This document shows, one piece after another, positions 16,253 to 23,798 of a stretch of DNA of 32,657 nt (position 1 is the first letter of the stretch; the number at the start of each line of letters is the position of its first letter). This DNA comes from Geobacteraceae bacterium. Lineage in GTDB: Bacteria > Desulfobacterota > Desulfuromonadia > Geobacterales > Pseudopelobacteraceae. The translations under genes were made by a program, and so were the position numbers. The notes under the pieces were generated by a model that saw nothing but the letters and a program-made list of their open reading frames with translations, was not told where the DNA came from and did not search any database. The stretch lies in NCBI GenBank assembly GCA_025355965.1, contig JANXYR010000009.1, positions 1-32,657 on the forward strand, in the 5' to 3' direction.

Positions 16253-18490
16253 ATGACAAACCAACTGCATATCATTGAAGTCGCAATTCCACTGTATCTG
16301 GAAAAGACCTTCCACTACCTTGTCCCTGAGCGTCTGCAGCATGAGGCGTTAACCGGGCGACGTGCCCTTGTACCTTTCGGTAACCGGAAGTTGACCGGTT
16401 ATATTCTTGGTAAAGCAACCGGTTCCGGGATTACCAATCTGAAAGAAATTTTAGAGATATTGGACAGCGAATCGCTCTGGACTACAGGTGAACTGGAATT
16501 TTTCCGTTGGACCGCTTCATATTATCAGCATCCACTTGGTGAAGTTATCCGAACAGCCCTACCTACCGGAATCAACATTCAAACCCGCAAGGGGACTACC
16601 GGTGAGGAGGCTGTCCTAACCGGAGGAAAAACCGCCCGCCGGGAAAAGTTTTATCTCCCCGGTCCGGTCGTGGATCCACCCCGTCAACCAAGCGCCAAAG
16701 CTTCGGAAATACTGGCAGTGATTCGGGAGGCCGGTAATATTTCAGCCGGAGAGCTGCGCAAACGCTTCGGTGTATGTACCCCCCAGCTCAAGCGGTTAGT
16801 CGAACTCGGATTAAGTAAGGCAGAAGAGCGCGAAGTATACCGTGACCCCTTTAAAAACAGCATTGTCAAGCGTGACGAACCGAGGCGCTTGCACACACAC
16901 CAAAAAGCTGCTCTAGACGCAATTACAGGCAGCCTCGACGGGCAGCAGTTCACGCCGTTTCTGCTCTATGGCGTAACCGGCAGCGGCAAAACCGAAGTTT
17001 ATCTTCAGGCTATCTCTCACGCTCTCGAACTCGGTAAAAATGCTCTGGTACTGGTGCCTGAAATCGCCCTGACTCCGCAACTAACCGGCCGCTTTCAGGC
17101 CCGTTTTGGCGGCGGCATCGCGATCCTGCACAGCGGGCTGTCCGACGGCGAACGTTATGACGAGTGGCGCCGCATCAGGCGTGGACTGGCACGGATCGTC
17201 ATCGGTGCCCGCTCGGCTATTTTTGCACCGCTGGAGGAAATCGGCATCATCATCGTAGATGAAGAACATGAATCCTCGTTCAAACAGTCCGACGGGCTGC
17301 GCTACAACGCACGTGATCTAACGCTGGTACGGGGAAGAATGGAGCAAGCCGCCGTTGTGCTCGGCTCTGCAACACCATCTGTAACCAGTGTTTATGCCGC
17401 AGAACAGGGGCGCCTGACACTCCTTGAACTGCCGGAGCGGGTCGAAGGGCGTCCGATGCCGGTCGTTGAATTGGTGAGTATGAAAGGGATCAAAGGAACC
17501 ATCTCGACAACGTTGTCGGCCTGCCTGGAAGAAACCTACAAGCAGGGACGGCAGGCGATTGTATTTTTGAACCGGCGCGGCTTTGCCACCTTTCTGGTCT
17601 GCGCCGACTGTGCAAAACCGCTGATCTGCCCAAACTGTTCCGTCACATTGACCTACCACCGCCAGCGGGGTCAGAGCCTGTGCCACTACTGCGACTATGC
17701 CGTACCTGCGCCAGGCACCTGCCCCTCGTGCAGCGGAACAACATTGAGCGAACTGGGAGCCGGGACCGAAAAACTGGAGCATGACCTGAAAGAGCTGTTG
17801 CCATCAGCACGGGTTGTCCGGATGGATAGTGATACTACCTCCGGTAAGGGGAGTCACGAGCGACTGCTTTCCCGAATGAGCGACGGAAGCGCCGATATTC
17901 TAGTCGGCACACAGATGATAGCCAAAGGACATGACTTCCCGGAAGTAACACTGGTGGGGGTGGTAAACGCCGAGGCGAGCCTCGGAATGCCGGATTTCCG
18001 CGCCGCCGAACGTACCTTTCAACTGTTGTCACAAGTCATCGGACGTGCCGGTCGCGGAGAGATTCCTGGACGGGTGGTTGTACAGGCCATTGACACAGAG
18101 CATTATGCGATCAGCTCTGCCGCAGAGCATGATGCCACACGATTTTACCGGGAGGAGCTGGAGTTTCGTCGGGAAGCCGGTTATCCCCCCTTCACATTTC
18201 TGGCCGCATTCGCTATATCGGGACTGTCAGAACAGACTGTCTCTGAGCAAGCTGACTCTACAGTCCTTACACTGGCCAGACTCAAATCTGAACTGAGAGT
18301 CAGGGTTGAAATCCTCGGCCCGGCCCCCTCCCCCATTTATCGTCTCCGTAACCGTTTTCGCCGCCAGATTCTGCTTAAGGCGGTCAACCGCAGCGATCTC
18401 CATCGGTTGCTCACCTCCTGGCGACAGCAGGCGACGGTAGTTTCGACTGTCCGCATTACAGTCGATATCGACCCGGTTGATATGATGTAA
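16253..18490 (+). CDS. priA: Primosomal protein N', replication restart helicase
   Basis: Superfamily 2 DNA helicase that reloads the replisome at stalled forks. The N-terminal 3'-DNA-binding domain begins IIEVAIPLYLEKTFHYLVPE. Walker A is GVTGSGKTE (about 240-248) and Walker B is IVDEEH. The zinc-binding insert has paired cysteines (CADC, CPNC, CHYC, CPSC), and helicase motif V appears as GTQMIAKGHDFP. I chose the ATG at 16253 (745 aa). The alternative ATG at 16223 adds ten residues (MLFCTTAFHQ) unlike PriA N-termini. Neither start has a good ribosome binding site, so the exact start is uncertain. A strong terminator follows directly. Confidence 0.95.
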   Translation: MTNQLHIIEVAIPLYLEKTFHYLVPERLQHEALTGRRALVPFGNRKLTGYILGKATGSGITNLKEILEILDSESLWTTGELEFFRWTASYYQHPLGEVIRTALPTGINIQTRKGTTGEEAVLTGGKTARREKFYLPGPVVDPPRQPSAKASEILAVIREAGNISAGELRKRFGVCTPQLKRLVELGLSKAEEREVYRDPFKNSIVKRDEPRRLHTHQKAALDAITGSLDGQQFTPFLLYGVTGSGKTEVYLQAISHALELGKNALVLVPEIALTPQLTGRFQARFGGGIAILHSGLSDGERYDEWRRIRRGLARIVIGARSAIFAPLEEIGIIIVDEEHESSFKQSDGLRYNARDLTLVRGRMEQAAVVLGSATPSVTSVYAAEQGRLTLLELPERVEGRPMPVVELVSMKGIKGTISTTLSACLEETYKQGRQAIVFLNRRGFATFLVCADCAKPLICPNCSVTLTYHRQRGQSLCHYCDYAVPAPGTCPSCSGTTLSELGAGTEKLEHDLKELLPSARVVRMDSDTTSGKGSHERLLSRMSDGSADILVGTQMIAKGHDFPEVTLVGVVNAEASLGMPDFRAAERTFQLLSQVIGRAGRGEIPGRVVVQAIDTEHYAISSAAEHDATRFYREELEFRREAGYPPFTFLAAFAISGLSEQTVSEQADSTVLTLARLKSELRVRVEILGPAPSPIYRLRNRFRRQILLKAVNRSDLHRLLTSWRQQATVVSTVRITVDIDPVDMM

Positions 18491-18523
18491 AAAAGCCCGC
18501 ATTCTAATGGAATGCGGGCTTTT
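18491..18523. terminator. Bidirectional intrinsic terminator
   Basis: A perfect 14-bp stem is formed by AAAAGCCCGCATTC (18491-18504) and GAATGCGGGCTTTT (18510-18523) with a 5-nt loop. The A-run on one side and T-run on the other serve both strands. It starts one base after the priA stop and lies 27 bp past the stop of the convergent minus-strand gene. Confidence 0.95.
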
Positions 18524-18550
18524 CTGTTCATATGCTATGACAAATGACAC

Positions 18551-19774
18551 TTAGAACGCAAAATTCATACTAAACTGAAGCTTTGCTTCCGACGGATATG
18601 ATTTATTATCAAACTTGACCCTACCGAGCCCATAGGCCCCGTCGATGTCAAGGAAAACCCACGGAATACCTACGCTCAGCCCGCCAGTCAGAGCTCCGGT
18701 GGACTGGGCAAAATCAGTATACCCGCCTAGACGAAGTTTAAGGCTGCTGAAAGGCTTGAATTCGGCGCCGCCACCAAACTGCTGGCTCTTGGCACCGGGA
18801 ACAACAGTGGTGTTTTGAATCACATCCAGATCAGCAACCAAATCAAGCCACGTGAGTGGGCTTATCGCAAGGCCAGCACGAATTTGCGGATCAACTTTGA
18901 TCTTGTCGCCACTATTAGTTGAAAAAGCCGGGGCATTAAGATTTTTGCCGACGAGTCCGACACTCATCGGCACTGGTACCATTTTCTCCGGTTTCCACAA
19001 CACACCAAGATCAATGCCAACAGAAGCTTTACTGTTACGGTTTTTGGATAGCTGTTTTGTCAGGTCGTTTGACGAAATGGTCGAATTATCTGAGCTGTTG
19101 TAAATCGATGATGTTGCAGAGGTTACTTCACCGTGCAGATATTTTCCGGTGATCCCCAAGCCGAGATGGCCGTACTCTTTAAGGTCCAAATCGTAACCGT
19201 ATGAAATGGGAACTTCGATGAGCAGTATCCCCCTTGGGCTCACGGTGCTGGCGCTCAGTGCTGTTTTAAGATCATTCGCATTTGATATGGATGAGGGGTT
19301 TATCGGCGTAATGTTAGGTGAAGCCCCCCCTTCAAATGTTCCAAACACACCGGTCCCAAAATGTTTGATTTGAATCCCGAGTGCGCTATCAGCTGTCACA
19401 CGAAGGTTATCTGAATTGGAGATATTATTCACCGATGCAACCAGATTGGTAGTTTGGGGAATTGAATTATTAAAACCGTTGCTGTTCACACTGTCGTCCC
19501 AGTCTTTGTATGTTTTCGACAGGTCATCCAGATCCTGGGCAAGTTTTTTGCCCGGTTCCAGGCCGACACCAGCGGTAAGTGAAACTGACACCGTTTTTTC
19601 AGCAAAAGCAAGACCAGCCGGATTCCAGTACGGAGACATTGCCCCGATGGTTCTGGCAACTCCGGCACCACCGACACCAAGAGCCCCGTTTCCTACCGCC
19701 TGAAACTCAAGCGCCTGTGCCACTAGCGGCATGGACAGACATAATAGCGCTGCCGCAATTTTAGTTCTCTTCAT
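18551..19774 (-). CDS. TraF-like outer-membrane beta-barrel protein
   Basis: Predicted outer-membrane protein of 407 aa. A clear signal peptide (MKRTKIAAALLCLSMPLVAQA, about 1-21) is followed by alternating beta-strand-like sequence and a C-terminal phenylalanine (SMNFAF), the usual barrel assembly signal. The N-terminal GNGALGVGGAGVA and SPYWNPAGLA patterns are seen in the TraF_2/FadL-like group often labelled conjugal transfer TraF in Geobacter genomes. There are no conjugation genes nearby, so that name is probably historical. The ATG at 19774 has a strong GGAGGAG ribosome binding site. An earlier ATG at 19804 would place ten basic residues before the signal peptide and lacks such a site. 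The role, perhaps a porin or transport barrel, is unknown. Confidence 0.8.
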   Translation of the reverse strand: MKRTKIAAALLCLSMPLVAQALEFQAVGNGALGVGGAGVARTIGAMSPYWNPAGLAFAEKTVSVSLTAGVGLEPGKKLAQDLDDLSKTYKDWDDSVNSNGFNNSIPQTTNLVASVNNISNSDNLRVTADSALGIQIKHFGTGVFGTFEGGASPNITPINPSSISNANDLKTALSASTVSPRGILLIEVPISYGYDLDLKEYGHLGLGITGKYLHGEVTSATSSIYNSSDNSTISSNDLTKQLSKNRNSKASVGIDLGVLWKPEKMVPVPMSVGLVGKNLNAPAFSTNSGDKIKVDPQIRAGLAISPLTWLDLVADLDVIQNTTVVPGAKSQQFGGGAEFKPFSSLKLRLGGYTDFAQSTGALTGGLSVGIPWVFLDIDGAYGLGRVKFDNKSYPSEAKLQFSMNFAF

Positions 19775-19824
19775 TTGCACTCTCCTCCGAAACATGAATT
19801 TCACTACAAAGCATAAGTGTAAAC

Positions 19825-19852
19825 ACTATAAATTAATAATAACCACTGTCAA
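19825..19852 (-). promoter_or_regulatory. Sigma-70-type promoter for the TraF-like gene
   Basis: On the minus strand, TTGACA (19852-19847) and TATAGT (19830-19825) are separated by 16 bp. The -35 is perfect and the -10 matches five of six. It ends 50 bp before the chosen ATG, which supports the start at 19774. Confidence 0.65.
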
Positions 19853-19882
19853 GACACAAAAAAACATATTAAAATAGCCCGG

Positions 19883-19910
19883 TTGCACTCCCAAAAACAT
19901 CTGGTAGAAT
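19883..19910 (+). promoter_or_regulatory. Possible promoter for the REC-histidine kinase gene
   Basis: TTGCAC (19883-19888) and TAGAAT (19905-19910) are 16 bp apart, 38 bp before the start at 19949. The -10 matches five of six, but the -35 is weak. It is divergent from the promoter at 19825-19852. Confidence 0.3.
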
Positions 19911-19948
19911 TACTTTGTTGAACAGATCAAAGGCACCGCGAGGACCAT

Positions 19949-21094
19949 ATGCCTGATGACAACCACCTACCTTACTCTGGTATATCGCTATTATACGTCG
20001 AAGACGAGGCCTCCACTCGCGAACAGGTATCGCGCATTCTATCCACCCGGGGTTACCAGCTGACAGTCGCTGAAAACGGCGAACAGGGGCTTGAGCTTTT
20101 CAGAAAACAAACTCCGGATATAGTTCTGACCGATATCATGATGCCACGATTGAACGGACTTGAAATGGCCCGTGCGATGCGCGCCACGTCACCAGAAATT
20201 CAGGTCGCCTGTATGACCGCCTTTAGCGATACAAGCTATCTTATCGATGCCATTGATATCGGCATCAACCAGTTTGTGCTCAAACCGATTGAATTCCACC
20301 GTCTTTTTACAGCTCTGGATCGCTGCCAGGAGGTAGTAGAACTTCGAAGACACCAAAAAGCGCTGGAAGCTGAATATCTACGCACAAAAAAAATTGAGGC
20401 TATTGGCATACTGGCTGGCGGAATAGCCCATGACTTTAACAATTTGCTACAAGTTATCCTGGGGTACGTCTCGTTAGCCCTTATGAATGCTGAACCGGGA
20501 AGTAAGACTGCGTCTATGCTTGAGTTGGCCGAACAATCATCTCAGAGTGCGAAAGAACTCGGCACTCGGTTATTGACCTTTGCCAAGTGTGGGGGCGAAT
20601 ATATGCAGCCTACTAAACCGGGACCGTTTGTAAGAGAGCGTACAGAAATGGAGCTGGACTCTACCACCGCTATCAAATTGTCTTTCAATCTGCCGGATGA
20701 CCTCCCGCTTGTCATGCTTGATGTCAATCAAATACAGCAGGTTATCGCCATTTTGGCAATCAATGCCCGTGAAGCCATGCCGGATGGCGGTTTGTTGAAT
20801 GTATCTGCAGCATCCACTATTTTAGCGGCATCAAATGACTTTACTATCCCGCCTGCTGAGTACCTGCACATTCTTTTCGAGGATTCCGGAATCGGCATCC
20901 CGCCTGAAATCCTGCCGAATATTTTTGATCCTTATTTCACAACAAAGGAGATAGGGGGACGGAGAGGGATGGGACTCGGATTGGCGCTATGCTATTCAAT
21001 TATAAAGCGTCACCAGGGTCATATACATGCTGAATCCAAGCTGGGAGAGGGAACCCAGATTCATATTTACCTGCCGATTTACCATTCAACCTGA
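19949..21094 (+). CDS. Soluble REC-first hybrid histidine kinase
   Basis: Cytoplasmic signalling protein of 381 aa with a receiver at the N-terminus and a kinase at the C-terminus. The receiver (1-125) has the acidic pocket VEDE, phospho-acceptor D62 (TDIMMP) and K in LKPIE. A short coiled stretch leads to the HisKA box with H161 in GGIAHDFNN. The ATPase has NAREAMPDGG, EDSGIGIP and GMGLGLALC. There is no membrane segment, so it probably takes its signal from another kinase through the receiver and passes phosphate on, or it senses in the cytosol. GAGGA lies 4 nt before the ATG. The ABC exporter gene begins 44 nt downstream, possibly in the same transcript. Targets are not evident. Confidence 0.9.
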   Translation: MPDDNHLPYSGISLLYVEDEASTREQVSRILSTRGYQLTVAENGEQGLELFRKQTPDIVLTDIMMPRLNGLEMARAMRATSPEIQVACMTAFSDTSYLIDAIDIGINQFVLKPIEFHRLFTALDRCQEVVELRRHQKALEAEYLRTKKIEAIGILAGGIAHDFNNLLQVILGYVSLALMNAEPGSKTASMLELAEQSSQSAKELGTRLLTFAKCGGEYMQPTKPGPFVRERTEMELDSTTAIKLSFNLPDDLPLVMLDVNQIQQVIAILAINAREAMPDGGLLNVSAASTILAASNDFTIPPAEYLHILFEDSGIGIPPEILPNIFDPYFTTKEIGGRRGMGLGLALCYSIIKRHQGHIHAESKLGEGTQIHIYLPIYHST

Positions 21095-21138
21095 TACAGT
21101 ACACTTCTGAACTCTAATCTATAGATGGACGCTAATTT

Positions 21139-22941
21139 ATGCATCACGGCGGAATTTACGCAGAAGAAATAGCCGGCAAAGCCTACGATACCGCCCTGTT
21201 GAGGCGTTTCGCGCGCTATGTACTTCCTTACCGCCTGTCGATCACGGCCGTGGTGCTGATTCTGCCACTGGTCGCGGCCTGCCGATTGGCACAGCCTTGG
21301 ATAATTAAGCTTGCCATCGACGGCCACATCATCACCGGAAGGTTGGCCGGACTGGAATTGTTAGCAGTAGGTTTCCTCGGCATACTGCTGGTTGAATCGC
21401 TGTTATCCTTTATCGAGGTGTATCTGCTCCAGTCAGTAGGACAGCACGTTATGTCTGACATGCGCTCGGAACTGTACCAACACGTCATGCATCTACCAGT
21501 TTCATGGTTTGACCGCGTGCCGACCGGAAGCGCGGTGACCCGTCTGACCAGTGATGTAGAGGTACTAGGCGAAATGTTTGCCTCAGGTATAATTACTATT
21601 ATTGGAGACGTCTTTCTGTTGATCGGAATTATTTCCGTCATGCTCTGGATGAACCTCAAGCTGTCTTTGGTAACCTTTTCAGTTTTGCCTATTCTACTGT
21701 ATGTTGCATATACCTTTCGGCGTCGCATGAGAAAATCATTCCGAGAGGTACGCGCCCGCCTGGGAAGCCTGAACGCCTTCCTCAACGAATGCATCTCCGG
21801 CATCAGCATTATTCAGATTTTCAATCGAGAGCAGGATGAAGAGAAGCGTTTCAGCGACCTGAACGCATCGTATCGTGACGCCAACATGCCGGTCATCTTC
21901 TGGGATGCGTCTCTGTATGCCATGGTTGAAGCCCTTTCTTCAATAGCCGTGGCATTGATCATCTGGTATGGCGGCGGTGAGATAATAAAGGGTGCCCTGA
22001 CCTTCGGTGTGCTGGTCGCCTTCATTCAGTATATCGAAAAGTTTTTCTCTCCCATCCGTGATCTATCAGCCAAATACTCGGTCATGCAGGGTGCAATGGC
22101 ATCATTGGAGAGAATATTTGCATTGTTGGATACGCCAAGTACACCATCCCCCCTACCCCGCTGTGGGGAGGAGCAAACTCCTTCACCCAGCGGGGGGAGG
22201 GGGGAGAGTTCCGTCCCTTTAATAGAATTCCGCGATGTTTCATTCTCCTACCAAGACGGCAACGATATTCTCAATAATTTCAACCTTGAGGTCCATCGCG
22301 GCGAACGGATCGCAATAGTGGGGGAAAGCGGAGGCGGCAAAACTACCATAACCCGTCTGCTGACACGTCTGTATGAAATTGAGCGCGGCAATATCCTTCT
22401 GCAGGGGACAGATATTAGAGAACTGGACCGGGCGCAAGTACGCCGTCGGGTCGGCGTTGTTCTTCAAGATCCCTGCCTGTTTGCCGGAAGCATTGAGTTC
22501 AATATTTGCCTGGGTGACGAGCAGGCACGGCAGCGTGTGCCTCAGGCTGCAGCAGCGGTAGGGGCCGACCGATTTATAAGCAGGCTGCAAAATGGATATG
22601 AAGAAGAGGTGCGGGAACGGGGCAGCAACTTCTCTGTCGGCGAAAAGCAGTTGCTTTCATTTGCCAGAGCGGTAGCCTTCGATCCGGAGATACTAGTGCT
22701 GGATGAGGCTACCGCCAGCATCGATAGCGCATCGGAGCAGATGATCCAGGAGGGAATCAGGGGAATGATGCAGGGACGCACCTCGCTGGTTATCGCCCAT
22801 CGCCTTTCCACTATTCATGATGCCGACCGCATTATCACCATCCAGCATGGAATAAAGGTAGAAGAGGGCACGCACGAAGAGCTGATACGCGCTGGTGGGA
22901 TATATTACCGGCTGCATCAACTGCAGTTCAGTGAAATGTAA
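21139..22941 (+). CDS. ABC exporter, fused membrane and ATPase domains (MsbA/MDR-like)
   Basis: Half-transporter of 600 aa, probably a dimer in the inner membrane that exports lipids or hydrophobic compounds. About six transmembrane helices occupy residues 25-310. The ATPase has Walker A GESGGGKT (395-402), Q-loop VLQDPCLF, signature FSVGEKQ, Walker B ILVLDEAT and H-loop IAHRLST. The signature differs from LSGGQ, as is common in exporters that work as heterodimers, but no partner gene is adjacent and the catalytic Glu is present. The linker (residues 336-357) is a translated GC-rich repeat and looks like an in-frame insertion. The ATG at 21139 has only a weak GGA-type ribosome binding site. 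The substrate is unknown. Confidence 0.92.
   Translation: MHHGGIYAEEIAGKAYDTALLRRFARYVLPYRLSITAVVLILPLVAACRLAQPWIIKLAIDGHIITGRLAGLELLAVGFLGILLVESLLSFIEVYLLQSVGQHVMSDMRSELYQHVMHLPVSWFDRVPTGSAVTRLTSDVEVLGEMFASGIITIIGDVFLLIGIISVMLWMNLKLSLVTFSVLPILLYVAYTFRRRMRKSFREVRARLGSLNAFLNECISGISIIQIFNREQDEEKRFSDLNASYRDANMPVIFWDASLYAMVEALSSIAVALIIWYGGGEIIKGALTFGVLVAFIQYIEKFFSPIRDLSAKYSVMQGAMASLERIFALLDTPSTPSPLPRCGEEQTPSPSGGRGESSVPLIEFRDVSFSYQDGNDILNNFNLEVHRGERIAIVGESGGGKTTITRLLTRLYEIERGNILLQGTDIRELDRAQVRRRVGVVLQDPCLFAGSIEFNICLGDEQARQRVPQAAAAVGADRFISRLQNGYEEEVRERGSNFSVGEKQLLSFARAVAFDPEILVLDEATASIDSASEQMIQEGIRGMMQGRTSLVIAHRLSTIHDADRIITIQHGIKVEEGTHEELIRAGGIYYRLHQLQFSEM
22144..22209. repeat. GC-rich imperfect inverted repeat inside the ABC exporter gene
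   Basis: About 66 bp (22 codons) with opposing C-rich and G-rich arms that meet at AGGAG-CAAA-CTCCT (22169-22182). The outer arms CCCCCCTACCCCGCT and GCGGGGGGAGGGGGG are complementary apart from a few mismatches. Translation gives SPLPRCGEEQ and SPSGGRGES, a low-complexity linker unlike the rest of the protein. Elements of this look are dispersed in many genomes. It keeps the reading frame and carries no stop codon. Confidence 0.65.
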
Positions 22942-23021
22942 ACACAATCCTGGCGTTACTGATATTGCATCTGCCGGGAGAACCTGATACCTTGATCACA
23001 AATCAATTTCAGGAGTTTCAC

Positions 23022-23798
23022 ATGTGCACAACCTGCGGATGTTCCACAACCGACCACGACCATCATCACGATCACAACCATGATCATGGCCACACTCACT
23101 CTCACGACAGCAAACATTCTCACCAACATGAAACTGAATCCGGGAAACGGACGACTATAGCCATTGAAGAAGATATCCTTGGCAAAAACAACCGTCTGGC
23201 GGGCTTTAACCGCGCCATATTCAAGGAAAAGGGGATTTTTGTCCTGAACCTGGTCAGCTCACCCGGATCAGGCAAAACCACCCTGTTGGAACGTACATTG
23301 AACGAACTGTCGCACAAGCTGAGCTTCGCCGTCATCGAAGGAGACCAGCAGACTGATAACGATGCCCAACGAATCGCCGCAACCGGAGTGCCGGTTCGCC
23401 AGATCAACACCGGCACCGGGTGCCATCTGGATGCCCACATGATCATGCATGGCACCGAGGAGTTTGATCTGGACAATCTGGATATCCTCCTGATCGAGAA
23501 TGTCGGCAATCTGGTCTGTCCAGCCGCATTTGACCTGGGAGAACATCACAAAGTAGCCGTTCTTTCCGTCACCGAAGGTGAGGACAAGCCGCTCAAATAT
23601 CCTCAGATGTTTCACAACTCAACCATTATGCTGCTCAACAAGACTGACCTACTGCCGCACCTCGATTTCGATGTCGAGAAATGCAAGGAGTATGCACGCC
23701 GCGTTAACCCCGGCATTATCATTTTCGAAGTATCAGCCAAGAGCGGCGAAGGAATGCAGGCGTGGTACCAGTGGCTGAGTGCCGGGGCAAAGCGCTGA
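23022..23798 (+). CDS. hypB: Hydrogenase nickel incorporation GTPase HypB
   Basis: GTPase that delivers nickel to [NiFe] hydrogenase precursors, working with HypA. The N-terminus has the high-affinity nickel motif C-x2-C-G-C (MCTTCGC), followed by a histidine-rich stretch with 13 His in residues 11-36, likely nickel storage. The G1 loop is SSPGSGKTT, the metal site is GTGCHLDAHM and G4 is NKTD. I chose the ATG at 23022 because CAGGAG lies 7 nt upstream and the nickel motif belongs at the very N-terminus, giving 258 aa. An in-frame ATG at 22965 adds 19 unrelated residues. It overlaps hypF by 37 nt and opens the hyp operon. No clear promoter is visible in the 80-nt gap after the ABC gene. Confidence 0.97.
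   Translation: MCTTCGCSTTDHDHHHDHNHDHGHTHSHDSKHSHQHETESGKRTTIAIEEDILGKNNRLAGFNRAIFKEKGIFVLNLVSSPGSGKTTLLERTLNELSHKLSFAVIEGDQQTDNDAQRIAATGVPVRQINTGTGCHLDAHMIMHGTEEFDLDNLDILLIENVGNLVCPAAFDLGEHHKVAVLSVTEGEDKPLKYPQMFHNSTIMLLNKTDLLPHLDFDVEKCKEYARRVNPGIIIFEVSAKSGEGMQAWYQWLSAGAKR

Noticed and set aside
18551..19774. Conjugation gene (TraF)
   Set aside because: No other transfer genes are nearby, and the protein has only outer-membrane barrel features. The name is a family label.
22949..22970. Sigma-54-like TGGC...TTGCA upstream of hypB
   Set aside because: The gap between GG and GC is three bases too long for sigma-54.
22965..23021. Upstream hypB start
   Set aside because: It adds 19 residues before the nickel-binding CxxCGC motif and has no good ribosome binding site, unlike the ATG at 23022.
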